Shown here piece by piece: positions 25,106-36,099 of a stretch of DNA of 44,892 bases. Position numbers and translations under genes: made by a program. The stretch covers positions 1-44,892 of the forward strand of contig JAHBMJ010000323.1 of the NCBI GenBank assembly GCA_018398765.1, written 5' to 3'. Under the pieces are notes generated by a model. It was not told the DNA's origin, ran no database searches, and saw nothing but the letters and a program-made list of their open reading frames with translations. The number at the start of each line of letters is the position of its first letter. Positions within the stretch are counted from its first letter, which is position 1. This DNA is from Chromera velia (taxonomy: Eukaryota > Sar > Chromeraceae).

Positions 25106-26395
25106 AGAATGTTTGGTAAAAAAGTCTAGTTATACCAGACATTTTGACTTACCTTTTTGAAAAGTTAACTCACCATTTTGAAAAAGTCCAGTTGATGGAT
25201 TTTGAGAAGTGTATAGAGTATGAATTAAGCTGAAATTTTGCGTACAAAGTGGGCTTAAAGCGGCTAGAAACAAACATTAACTTTTGGGAGAAGCACATTT
25301 TAGGTCCGTTTCTAGCATGTCCGCCTCATTTTTAACCTTCCTTCCATCTACACAACAGTGCAACACTCCTCGCTACATCGCAACACACTAAGTTCTATTC
25401 GATCAATCACTCTTTTGTGGTTCTGAATCAGTCGTCCATGAGGATAAGTGCGCTGCTGAATCTACCCATCTCTCCCCATTCGCGTGCATGGCCTCGCGTG
25501 TTCCTGATACACGCACTTACTGCCCGTAGATGGGCAACTTGCAGCCGTGCTCAGATTTGTGCACACACCTTCCCATACCCCTGCCTCCACTTTTTATTCA
25601 ACAGTCCCGCCAGCCTGCACAGCAATGTGTTGGCTTCCTTGTAGAGTGTGTCATCCACCAGGCTCATTAGTGGGATAAAGTCGTATCCTTTGTCCTCACA
25701 TGCCCCTGCGTGCTTCGTTTTCTTCTCTTGGGCTTGGAAAGAGAGGACGGCGGTCCAGGGGGTGTCGTCTTTGGAAGTGGCATACGGGTTGCTTACCCTT
25801 GTATCGAAAATTGCCTGCCTCTGTCGGACGTACGCCCCCCGCATCTGGAAGTCCCCTTTTAACACTGGGTATCCCGACACTTCTCCTTCCTCCCGGATAA
25901 TAGGTTCACGACCATTCACTGCCCGCTCTGGGTACGCGTCAGCTGCTAGTCCAGCCTAGATGGCGTTGACATCATTGTGGCGCAGGGTGACAAACCCCCC
26001 CACCTTACAATTCAGGGTATGTTCGTTTAAAGGCCTTTGCCATTTTTTTTTTTTAATTTTCATAACTAAAACTAGTCTAGAAGAAATGTTTAGTTGTCAA
26101 AAATGGTAACTTAATTACCAAAATTTATTAATAAAATTCCGGTAAGTTGTCTTTTTGATTTACCATTTTGGATAACCGGACATTTCTTATAAAAGGCCTT
26201 TAAAAGTTAATGTTTGTTTCTAGCCGCTGTAAGCCCGCTTTATACATAAAATTTCAGCTTCATTCATACTCTATATACTTTTGGAGATCCACCAACCAGA
26301 CTTTTTCAAAATAGTAAGTTGACTTTTCAAAAAAGTAAGTCAAAATGTCCGGTAACTGGCCTTTTTTGCCGGACATTCTACCGGACATTCTTTAG
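25106..26395. mobile_element. Foldback (TIR) element carrying an RT-associated fragment
   Basis: About 200 bp at 25106-25310 recur inverted at about 26190-26395. The outer end is GAATGT(TT/CC)GGTA on each side. Shared inner words include CATTTTGACTTAC, ATAGAGTATGAAT, GCTGAAATTTT and GCGGCTAGAAACAAACATTAACTTTT. The middle holds the coding fragment at 25430-26030. No clear target duplication was found. Confidence 0.8.
25430..26030 (-). pseudogene. Fragment of a retroelement reverse-transcriptase C-terminal domain
   Basis: On the minus strand, in one frame: EHTLNCKVGGFVTLRHNDV, then FQMRGAYV, QAIFDTRVSNPYATS, QEKKTKHAGACEDKG and YDFIPLMSLVD. This order (His/Cys pair, GG-x-V-x-x-RHN, FDxRVxNP, EKK, FxPL) matches a domain often found after reverse transcriptase in metazoan and protist retroelement proteins; its exact family name is not certain. 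The frame is broken by TAG at 25958-25956 and TGA at 25553-25551, and similarity (ACIRNTRG) goes on past the TGA. The N-terminal RT part is missing, so it is a captured or truncated piece. Confidence 0.62.
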
Positions 26396-27387
26396 AGAAG
26401 TCGCTCCTGCATCAGACCTGCGAATGGTAAAGGTGCGCCCCATAATGGCCCCCATTGCTGAGGCTTCAGTCCGTACCCCGCAGCCTGCCTAGGGGTTCCT
26501 CCAGACCGTCAACGACCAACATTCTTTGTTAATTCACTTTGCACTGGCATGTTCTTGGTTAGGAAATTGGGAACTGATTGCTAATGCATGCTGATTCAGA
26601 ATCTAAAGATCGATCCAATCGAATCCAATTGCAAACAATGCCTGGACATCTGTGCTTTCTGTACACGCTAAATTTCAATCTTCTCTTTCACCTTCCTCCT
26701 TCTTTGTCCTTTAATTCTTCTTGCTTCTTCCATTTGATCCAGTATTGTTTTGTATTCCTTTCTTCTTTGAAGTTCTTTCTTCCCCCTCTCTCTAGCCCTC
26801 TCTTTTTCTCTTTGTGATGGCTTTATGCTTCTGCGCTAACACTGTCTCATCTAGCTAATAGGCTGTTTGCCCCATACCATCCCCATATGTTCCCGAACTT
26901 TCTTCAAACACTCGTCTCCTGAATGCTACGTTCCCCAAATTTAAAATTCATCCACCACTGCATATCGTTCGTTCAGCAGAAATGCAAAAAGAACGTGTGT
27001 ATCCTAAATTTTTTCTTCTTGTCTACTGTTTTTCCTTTCTCTGTATGCCTCTCTTGCCTTCAGGCTGTCTTCTCCTCGGCGGAAGACATTAAAAAATAAA
27101 AGATTAAATACATGTCAATTTTTCATTTTGTTTTTATTGATTTATTGACCTCGTTCGACTTCGTGTCAAAGAGAAACAGACTAGAAGATCCACTCGTTTG
27201 GTTGGTGATGCTACAGGACATCAGAGGCTAGATGATGGTCAACTAGAAGGCAGATATCAGTGATTGACTTCTGTTGGCAGTGTTGGTAGTCAGAGCCGTC
27301 TCCAAGAGTTCAGGTCTAAGGCTAGAGTCCAAAGACAATCTGAATCCATCTGAATCTAAAATTTGAACGAATTTGAATCATGACGAT
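26396..27387. other. Interval between two TIR elements
   Basis: No coding exon recognised. Pyrimidine-rich stretches at 26690-26815 and 27000-27070 give Phe/Leu/Ser-rich frames only. Confidence 0.55.
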
Positions 27388-28223
27388 CCGCATCACTGAG
27401 ATAACTTAATAATAATTATTTCATATTATAGGAAATGTATAATTATTATTGCATTATTATTTAACGACTATAATAATTATTTAAAGAACATTCCTGAAAA
27501 TCGATAATAATTATTTCTATTACATAATGGATGTAATAATTATTTATACACTTCAATGAGTCTCAACTGATCAAAAACGATCTGTATGATAATCATGATG
27601 ATTTATTTGACTAGTCATTTGAAAAAGTTTAATCCTAGATTTTACCATGTCATTTCTATCACTTCAGTGAAATCCATCAATCTATCCTCTAAGTTTGCTG
27701 CGGCTGTCTGCATCAACTCGATTGTCTGGCATGATTCGGATACGATCTTTCACAGAGCAGACAGGGAAAACTGCATGGTCCCTAAGCTCTACATACTTAC
27801 ATGTCGGAATAAGTTTAAACCTCGGCCAACTTTTCCTTTCATGTTTTCCGCAGATTCTGCTCAATTATGGAGGGGCGGAAGGAATTACACTTCAACCGGG
27901 AAAGCCCGTTTCGTTTTTTACAAACATGTACGCAAAGACCCTTGAGTAGGGCAAGATGCTTCCCGAGTGTTACTTCAAGACCGTTGCGCCTGATAGGTTT
28001 AGGGGGGTGACTGCGTCGGAGACAGCATCAATGATCCTTTATGTCGCGAAGGTTAGGAAAAGGTAGAAATCTGTCTGGCTCCCCCTCTCTCTAAGACTTC
28101 CTTCCTTCTTTCCTACCTTCCTTCCTTCCTTCCGGCCTTCTTTCCTCCCTTCCTTTCTTCCTTCCTTCTTTCTTTCTTCTTCTCTCTCTCTCTTTTTCCC
28201 CTCTCTGTGTGTGAGTATGCATG

Positions 28224-28263
<40 letters not shown>

Positions 28264-29661
28264 TGGTCTGTGCCACTTTTTTTATCTCAATGCAGATCAT
28301 CGCAGGAGAAAACCCTTGTCAGAGGGGATGGGGGCGGGATGTCTTCGGCCTGATGGATACAATCGAGTTCCTTCAAGAGGCGCTCGCAGATACTCAGTCG
28401 AGACTTTGGGAGGATATGCAGGGAGCATGTGTTACCCGCGAGTTATTTCGTGAGGAGCGGGATGAACTGAATGAAAGGGTCGCGGCCTTTGCACAGTTCT
28501 TAAGAGAGCATCTCCTGCCCCCCCGTTCGAAATGGACAAATGGGACCATTCCTCTGCTATGGAAACGGAACACCAATTTTTTTTTATGCGCCAAACAGGG
28601 AGAGAGGGGAAAAGGGGGCTCTGATGGGAAGGGGGGTGGAGAGGAGGTCCTGGAAGAGCGGCAGGGATGGGAAAGAAACGCGGGTCAGGAAGACGTGGAG
28701 CAGGCAGTTGTGCAGCTTGAGGAGGAAGAGAGAGAACTAGAGAGAAAGCTGCGCACTTTTAGAGACAAAAAGAAGCAGTCATCAACCTCTTCCGCTTCTT
28801 CTTCCTCCTGCTCCTCCTCTTCAGCTGCCTCAAAAAGGGGGTTGCGGTTGAAGGGGCGGAAGGGGGGCGGTCTCATTCGTCCCTCCTCTCAGTCAGGTTC
28901 CTCTTCCGGGCCGCGCTCTGCGGCTGCGTCTTCCTACGTGTTGAGGACATACACATAAAAGGAAAAAGGAGAAAGCAAAGGAAAGGAAAACAAAGAACGA
29001 GCTCTTTTCCTCCCCGAATCGATCCCTTTCTTTCTACCTGTCTATCTATGTGTCTCTCTCTCTCTCTTATGGATCTACTTGTCTTTCTATCTTTTGAAGG
29101 TCTACCGTCTTTCTTTCTTTCACATGCGCGAATTTAAAATTTCTGAGGGGGAACAGGAATGATCCAGGGGGACGCCATCAAATCGCACAGTAAGGCCTTC
29201 CTTACCTGATTCTTTGAGTCTCTCATGAAGAAGGAAAAGAAAAAGAAAAAGAGGGAGAAAGAAAAAAAGTCATTTCTTTTTGTGCTTCTTATGTGGATCG
29301 CAATAATTTGTTCCTCTTTCTCTTTTCTTGACCCTAGCTCTCGACCAGTTTATCTGCCGAAGTCCGTGATGTCGGCGTCGTCGAGAGGTCGTGCATACCA
29401 GGTCACTCCTTGCCTGCCTGGTCGTTCTCTTTACTAGTGCGGAAGCAAGCATCGACCAGCCATGAGGACTTTTATTATTGAAAGCCACTCCTGTGTCTGA
29501 ATAATTATTATTTTGATGTATAATGATTATGTCTGTCAGTGAATAATCATTATTGATATGAATGATTATCATATTGGTCAATAATAATTATTCTTAAATA
29601 GTGGTTATAGAGTTTCAATAATTATTATGCAAAACATCTTTGAGTTATCTCAGTGATGCGG
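27388..29661. mobile_element. TIR element, about 2.3 kb, with AATAATTATT-rich arms
   Basis: CCGCATCACTGAGATAACT at 27388-27406 recurs exactly inverted at 29643-29661. Both ends continue inward with TAATAATTATT-rich arms (to about 27555 and from about 29500). The interior holds a probable two-exon reading frame (27854-28958). The structure resembles a DNA transposon; no transposase motif was recognised. Confidence 0.75.
27854..28958 (+). CDS. Unknown protein inside the TIR element, two exons, one in-frame TAG
   Basis: Proposed exon 27854-28051 follows TTTTCCGCAG and reads ILLNYGGAEGITLQPGKP, then TAG (27947-27949), GKMLPECYFKTVAPDRF and ILYVAK. Its donor is GTTAGG at 28052. Exon 28296-28961 follows CTCAATGCAG in the same phase with IIAGENPCQRGWGRDVF, a coiled-coil region rich in Glu, Arg and Leu, then a Gly/Lys linker, a second coiled coil and a Ser-rich basic tail. 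The upstream start is not found. The function is unknown; an element-encoded protein is likely because TIRs enclose it. The intron holds pyrimidine and (TG)n repeats (28085-28265). It could instead be two unrelated frames. Confidence 0.45.
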
Positions 29662-29883
29662 AGTACCTTCTGATTTTTATTTCAGCCTTCATCTGAAGTA
29701 ACTTAGAGTTTTTCATACATTTCTTCTTTTGCTTTTCAGACCCATATTTGCGGGTTCAAACCTGCATTTGCGGGTGCAATACTTGCCAGACATCGTATCG
29801 CATCGAAGTCGTATCGTGTCTCAATAAGGATGACAGACTGCCCTTTCCAGCCTTTCCTATTTCTGGCAAGAATGAAAAAAAGA

Positions 29884-29953
29884 GGCAGTCAAGACTCGAA
29901 CCCAAGACTGTTCGCTTATAAACCATATATTTTAACTACTAGGCCAATTGACT
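29884..29953 (-). repeat. tRNA-like unit, possibly a tRNA-derived SINE
   Basis: The minus strand holds TGGCCTAGTAGTTAA, close to a tRNA A box, and 34 bases later GGGTTCGAGTC, close to a B box. AGTCAA near the 5' side can pair with TTGACT near the 3' side, and a T run (TTTTTTT) follows. The T arm pairs poorly, so it is not called a functional tRNA. Confidence 0.35.
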
Positions 29954-30388
29954 AGGAAAACCACTTTTAAAATTTAGTGTTTAGTACAAATTTGAAGTTA
30001 CTTTCATTCTAAAACTGAAACTATTTAAGACATAAAATTTAAAGCTTTTTAGTTCAACATAACACGTCCTTCTTGCTCAAAACCGTATTCCACGACGGTT
30101 TCCTTCAAGATAATGCGTTCCTTTTGCTTACTTTCAATTCAAAATTAAATGTCAGAATAAAAGGTGACTGGAAAGAACCGACGCATGAATTTCAAAGATT
30201 CATTCTCGAGTGAGAAAACTTGAATTCAATCCTACGGGGCCACACTGTATGCGGCCTATGGTAATGCCTACTTGGTTCTTAGTATAAAAAGTGATAAACA
30301 GATTCTGTCTAAAAAAAAATTGATCAAATAGAATATAAGATAATGTCTGAAAAGTTTATTCTGACATGTTTTAGCTTGGTTGTTGACT

Positions 30389-30646
30389 GGCAGTTCCTAC
30401 TAGTTCTCATGCAAAAAGTAGGTGTCCAGTGTTTTGGTTTCTAAGTTCCTAAAATACGGTTCCTGACCACTCTGAACTGAGGCTGCCACAGGAACGACAA
30501 AGGACCTAAAGTAAGTATATGAATACCAAAATTGCTAAAAAGTTAAACAAAAACCTTAGAATCTATGGAAGAACCCTAAAAAACCAGTAGGAACCGTATG
30601 AGAACCAAAGAATTATGTAGGAAGTTACTAGGAACTGCCTGGAGGA
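30389..30646. repeat. Short foldback element with GGTTCCTA words
   Basis: TGGCAGTTCCTACTAG at the left matches, inverted, CTAGGAACTGCC at the right. Multiple TTCCTA/TAGGAA words lie between, and related words recur at 30910-30965. It looks like a MITE-sized element. Confidence 0.45.
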
Positions 30647-31239
30647 CTACAAAGAATTCAGTCCCTCAATTGGCCCAAGACGCTCCTGGTGCTTATTAAG
30701 TGATACTAGTGCTGTTTGCTTCTTTAGACTGGGCAAGAGGGAAGCTATCTTCCGGGGGGGAGCCAAAGAGGATCGATGGAAGCGTGTTTGTAGATAGGAG
30801 CGAGCTAACATGAGCTGGTACGACTTGTGTCTGCATTTAATCAGTTGTAAACTCATCTACAGCCTCTTTCGAATGCATTTCTTTACAGAGAAATGTTAGT
30901 TTTTATTGGTTCTTGATGGTTCCTTCCGGTTCCTTCATGGTTCCTAAAAGGCGGTTCCTAGGCTTTTTGGTCAACGTGAGAACCAAAAGCTCGGACATGA
31001 CTTTATCGTCGGGAACCAACATCAATCTCTCATCTAAGTCTAGGGTATGACACCTAAAAAAAAAAATAATATAATTTAATTACAAACTCTAGGGGTATGT
31101 GTCACCCTGATTAGCTATAACTCTAAAAAGTGGTTTTTCAAGGTTTTTAGGATAAACTGACCTTATTCCTATGATAACACAACTTTTTAAATTAAATCTC
31201 ATGACCTTTTATATATAGGAAAGTCAATTCGCCCTCTAA

Positions 31240-31990
31240 GGTTTGCAAACGCTCATGACGTCGGTTTGTAAACCTAATCCCCCAACCAGGTCCTGACCAA
31301 ACCTGATCAAAGTGTCACCAAACCTGTCTAAACCTGTCTAAACCTGGTTCCAAATGGCTTTTGCATAAACACAGAGAAGATGCAAAGCAAACACAACCTG
31401 GCATTTTACCAGGAAACATCAGATAAACCGATTATTCAACGAATGTAGGATGAAGTCAAGAACATAAAAGCTGTCTTCATTCTTTCACACTTCAACAGAC
31501 TTCGCCAGAGGTACAATTTCCTTTTCAAACGCCTGGTCAACTTGCTCCGATTCTCTATCTTCAATTCGTAAGCCGCCATCAATATTTAATGCAGTGGGTT
31601 TCCAAATTCCTCAATCATATATGTGGTTTCCACGGAGAGGCGATCAAGCAAACAAAGATCGTGCCAGGAAAGAAGAGAGGGGAAAAGGGCGCCGGGGAGG
31701 GGTAGGACAAGGAGGATGCAGCGGCTGCTGTGAATGCTGATGCAAGCGAGGCTGTATCCCCTTCTTAAAACACTCATGCACAAAGTGTCACAGACATGGT
31801 CCTGCCGGCAAAAACGTATAAAATGTGCTTTTAACAGATTATTCACATACAGATTTCAGAAGTTTGACCAGGTTTGGACAGGTTTGAAGAGGTTTGGAAG
31901 GTTTGAGTCTGGTGCGACCATGGTTTCCAAACCAATTCTAAACTTAATGTAGCGAATGGGTTTTAAACTCATCTAAACCTACCCTAACCT
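31240..31990. repeat. Foldback element with AAACCTG arms
   Basis: Left arm words (CCAAACCTGTCTAAACCTGG, about 31318-31350) return inverted at about 31862-31905 as CCAGGTTTGGACAGGTTTG. The stretch between has no recognisable gene. Confidence 0.5.
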
Positions 31991-32643
31991 ACCCTAACCT
32001 TAGCTACTTAACCCCCTTTTAGCGTTAAACTTTTTTAAGCTTTTCTAGCAAAATGAGCTCTAAAAAATTCCAAAAATCTCTTTTAAAACATCAAAAATTT
32101 AAGTTTTTATTGAAAAACCTAACTTCAAACCTAGGGTACCCTCACAAAGTGTCAGACCCTAGATCTAGGTATAAGGAACTCTTAGGAACTTGAATCAACA
32201 TGTTGTAAAAAGCTTAAAACAAACGTTTTTAGAGGCTAGATTAACAGTAGACTTAGTAGTCTGTACCTATATCTAATCTAGGGTTAGTAAGAACTACTAG
32301 GAGTGCGAGACCGTAGATTCGATCAGATTCTTTTGAATCTGTATGAGACAAAATCATCGCTGGGTCACCTTTTCCCTATTGTTGAAAACCCATTCCCTCT
32401 TTCTATTTACTGATAAGAACCAGCGTGTCAGCCCCTCAACCACCCCCAATAACCCTTATTCAAAGCACCTCATACTTGCAAACCAAAGTAAACCAAGATT
32501 CAGTGAAGACCGGTGAAGACCGAAGACAGAGAAAAAAAAAAAAACAGAATGAGAATGATACGCAGGAAGGTAAACCGGATATACACAAGCCCAAAGCGCC
32601 CCAATTCCCCCCCCAAAATTTAGACCCCCCTGGATTACTTCGG
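31991..32643. other. AT-rich interval before the orphan gene
   Basis: No gene seen. Contains AT-rich DNA and, near the right end, the probable 3' untranslated region of the minus-strand gene ending at 32644. Confidence 0.5.
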
Positions 32644-33141
32644 TCATTCCTCCCACAACCCCCGTTGCTCCCGATTCCCAACTGACCTAACCACAAAGTC
32701 GAAAAGTCTTTGCTGTCTGCTGAGACCCTCTGTGTCTTTGTCATCTGCCAAGAGTACTTGGAACTTTTTCTGAAGGCGGGCCTTCTCTACTGCCTCAAAG
32801 AGGACTTCCTCGAAGGTCCTTCTGCTAAGCTTCAGAAGGAGAAAGGAACGATAAAACGATAGCTGGAGAATCCAGTTTACCGCCAAGTAGTCCTGATGCA
32901 GGGAGAGGAGGGAGTAAAAAAGGATAAAATGGTCTACATGGAGTAAGCAACACATGGCAACACTAATCGGATACGGACATTGTATGCCCATACAGACTTG
33001 AATGAGCTTGCGGAGCTGGCGGTTGACGCGGAGAGCGAAGGAAACGTCCTGGCCCAACATATCGATGATGGCACCCACGAGGGGATTGTGCTCACGGAGA
33101 AGTGACACAAGAGCCGACGAATTCTCCGGTTGGTCAGTCAT
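32644..33141 (-). CDS. Small hypothetical protein, F-box-like N-terminus
   Basis: A single uninterrupted frame of 165 residues from ATG at 33141 to TGA. The first 50 residues (VSLLREHNPLVGAIIDMLG, then FALRVNRQLRKLIQ) have the spacing of an F-box-like helix bundle, but key Leu-Pro positions are not all present. Residues 55-100 are hydrophobic with several Cys and aromatic residues, and the C-terminus is charged and helical. It is divergent from the RlmN gene, with a shared upstream region holding AAGCTATATATCCG close to the start. No close family is recognised, and a role is not proposed. It may be a complete single-exon gene; a downstream exon cannot be excluded. Confidence 0.5.
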   Translation of the reverse strand: MTDQPENSSALVSLLREHNPLVGAIIDMLGQDVSFALRVNRQLRKLIQVCMGIQCPYPISVAMCCLLHVDHFILFYSLLSLHQDYLAVNWILQLSFYRSFLLLKLSRRTFEEVLFEAVEKARLQKKFQVLLADDKDTEGLSRQQRLFDFVVRSVGNREQRGLWEE

Positions 33142-33817
33142 AATCGGATATATAGCTTTGTGTTGTTTGGACTAAGTCGATAGTATCTATACGGCCGGAG
33201 TTTTCCGCTTGCAACTCACTCGAAATTCTCCCGCACAACAACGAAGGACAGAAATGGGGGGGGCGCAGATCAGTTGTGAGTCAGTGATAGGACCGGATCC
33301 CTGGAGTCTGTCAGATGAAGGGGCCGGGTGATAAAGAGATCGACAAAACGTACGCATACGTTCGATGCAGCTAGAAAGCTGGAATTTTTGAAAGCTGCAT
33401 GCATGCATGTTGCGACGGCATTTCGATCGGCCGATGGACCGCGGGGCCGGCCCGCGGCTCCGCGCGCGCGGCCGGGGCTTTGCGCCAGCGCCCGCATGCA
33501 GCCACCCTAGCTTAATTTCGAAGCAATTAACACCCGCTGCCAGCCGGATTTTTTTTTCCCGCTAGCTGTACATCCTCCAACGACCGAAATCAAACTCATT
33601 CAAGCGCCTGAGAAAGCAAGAGGAAGTGAGCGGACAGCAGTTGCTCGTGTGCATCGATCCTTGCAGTTCAGTCCACTTGCATCATCCGCTGTGTGTTCTT
33701 GCAGCGTTGGGTTGTCTGCTGGTCTGCGGGAAACCCGGTTCAGTCTTCTCCTTCGTTGATCTTGCGTCCATACTTTTGAACCTGCCAGATCTATATAGGC
33801 TGTTTTCGTGTGGAAAA
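33142..33817. promoter_or_regulatory. Divergent promoter region between the orphan gene and RlmN
   Basis: 676 bp between opposite start codons. It contains GCATGCATGCATG (about 33397-33409), a CpG- and GGCC-rich block (33438-33490), GCATGC at about 33494, and CTATATAGG (33790-33798), whose reverse complement CCTATATAG resembles the CTTATATAG of 13305-13313. This is a composite of TATA-like and GCATGC words as seen before other genes here. Confidence 0.45.
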
Positions 33818-34788
33818 ATGAAGGTTTATGCAAAACTGCTTTCTTTCGTGGCATGCGCCTGTCTTGTGAGAACATGCGAAGGCTTTCTCCTCCCATCACC
33901 CTCTTTGGAGACGTGCGCAAATTCAGCTAGCCGTCTCCGTCGATGTTCACGGCCGTTGAGTCTCTCCATGCAAAGGCACGCGCAAGGAATGAGAGGGGAC
34001 AACAAGCGGGAGTCAAAAGGCACTTCAGGAAAGGGCAGTACTGAAAGGTTGGCTGCAAAACGCAACAGAGAAGAGAGGGAGACAGGGCGGGATCCAAAGA
34101 GCAAGAAATGGGGGGGGCAAAATATTTTCGCATTGACATCAGAGCAACTTGAGCAGATGGTGAAAGACATGGGCCTGCCTGCGTACCGTGCCCGTCAGAT
34201 TTACTCCAATTTGTACGAGAGAGGTGCCTTGTCGTACGAAGAGATGACAGACCTTCCGAAGAGTCTTCGGCAACGGCTAGAGACGGAGACTGTTTTTGGG
34301 TCTCTCAGTGTTGCTGATGAACAAGTGAGCAGAGACGGGACAATCAAGAGAGCTTATGCACTGCGAGACGGCCAACTGATAGAGACGGTGTTGATGCCCT
34401 ACAGTGACAGCAACAGGAGAACAGTGTGCATCTCGTCTCAGGCAGGATGCGCACAGGGTTGCAAATTCTGTGCTACAGGTCTGTCTGTCAGTCTCTCTGA
34501 TTGTTCGTCTGTCTTTTGAGCATCCGTTTGAGCTTTCTACTCGTTCCGTCGCGTCCTGCCTTGTCTTCCTGCGTCTGATACTGCAAGCCCATCGCGCTGC
34601 TTCTTTCTTCTTTGGTTCATTTCCTCCGTTCGTTTGAGCGTTCTGCATGTGATTTTTCCTTTCCTTCCTTCTTTCCTTCCTTCTTTCTTTCCTTCCTTCC
34701 TTCCTTCCTTCCTTGCTTCCTTGCTTGATTGCTTGTTTGTTTCCTTTTTTTTCTTCTTTTTCTTTTCTTTTCTTTTCTTTTCTTTTCT

Positions 34789-34829
<41 letters not shown>

Positions 34830-36099
34830 CTTTCCTTCCATCCATCCTTCCTACCTGCCTCTCCCCACATGTGTGTCTGTCTGTCTTTCTGACATTTTTT
34901 TGTCTCTCTTCTTCATTTCGTTCTTTGTCTGTTGTGTACGTGTAGTCCATTGTGCACATGGAGAGAAAGAGCGAAAAGAAAAACGCATACAGTCTCTCTG
35001 TATATCTGTATAAGTTTGTATGGAGTGCCAGATACCGTCTTTTCTGCTTTCTCTTGTCTTGAGTGGAAGTGGCTGGAAGTAACGTTCGAATTCAGCGGTC
35101 ATGTGAAGTCATGTCGGGAGGTGTAGAGGCATAGGGCGCTTAGCTGCACACTGTTTTAGTCTGTCTCTCTTTTTCTCCCCCCCTGTCTCTCCCTCTCTCC
35201 CTCTTTGTCTCCCCTGTTTGCTTGCTTCCGTGCTTCCTCCTGTTCCTTCGTCAATTCGTTGTCCTTTGGTTGTGCTTTGCTGTGCGGTGTTGCCTCTGTT
35301 TGCAGGTCAGATGGGGTTCGCACGGCAGCTGCGTCCCGAAGAAATCTTTGAGCAGGCCGCCCGTGCTTCGGCATGGCTGCGGAAGAGGGGGGAGAGGTTG
35401 TCGAACGTGGTGTTCATGGGAATGGGGGAGCCTCTTGCAAACTACGACAATGTGATGGCGGCCGTGGACAGGCTGCAGGCGGATCTGGGCATTGGGGCTC
35501 GGCACATCACGATCTCGACAGTGGGCCTTTTGGATCGTATCCGAAAGCTCTCACTTGAGAATCGTCAAGTGACCCTCGCTGTCTCCCTGCACTCAGTGAG
35601 AGACAGAGAGCGAAGCGCGATGATTCCAGCCAACCAAAAGGCGAGTGTAAGGGAATTGTTGGTGACCTGCGGTACCTACGCGTCAATGACGGGCAGGAGA
35701 ATAACGTTCGAGTGGGCGTTGATACGCGGGAAGAATGACACACCCGCGGAGGCCGAGTTACTTGCGAAGCTTCTTCGCGCCCATCTTCCGCGTCACATGT
35801 GCCACGTGAACGTGATTCCTCTAAACCCGACTCCGGGATTTGCGGAGAGGGAGACGGGTACAGAGGGGGTGAGGAAATTCCTTGACGTTTTGGAGAGACA
35901 GGGCATCAGTGCGACGTGCAGAGTCCGACGCGGTTTGGACATCTCTGCAGGCTGCGGTCAGCTTGCGACAGAGTTGGAGAGATTGAAGAATAAGGGGGTT
36001 CCTGTGGGGGTGGGAGACATGTATGAGGACTATGACTTAGGGAAGATCCCCTCCAGGGAAATATTTCAAGAAGACATTAGCGATTTATCTTTTAGTTAG
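33818..36099 (+). CDS. RlmN-type radical SAM 23S rRNA (adenine-C2) methyltransferase, probably plastid
   Basis: Methylates A2503 of 23S rRNA and some tRNAs, using SAM and a 4Fe-4S cluster. Exons 33818-34478 and 35306-36099 join in phase (CATG/GQMGFARQL), giving 484 residues. The cluster motif C211-x3-C215-x2-C218 is in GCAQGCKFC. C204 (TVCISSQ) sits seven residues before it, as C118 does in E. coli RlmN. GMGEPLANYDNV binds SAM, and C437 in SAGCGQL matches the second catalytic Cys (E. coli C355). The start MKVYAKLLSFVACACL is a signal peptide. Then CEG-FLLPSPS and a Ser/Arg-rich stretch to about residue 90 form a transit-type leader with Phe at the expected cleavage point, so import into a complex plastid is inferred. 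The stop is TAG directly followed by TGA. The intron has long CTTT/CT repeats. Confidence 0.93.
34650..34865. repeat. Pyrimidine microsatellites (TTCC, TTTTC, CT)
   Basis: (TTCC)n, (TTTTC)n and (CT)n tracts in the RlmN intron. They account for the Phe/Leu/Ser and Lys/Glu/Arg frames on the two strands. Confidence 0.92.

Noticed and set aside
31975-32000. CCTACCCTAACCTACCCTAACC, telomere-like
   Set aside because: Only two to three imperfect units, inside a foldback repeat, with genes on both sides; not a chromosome end.
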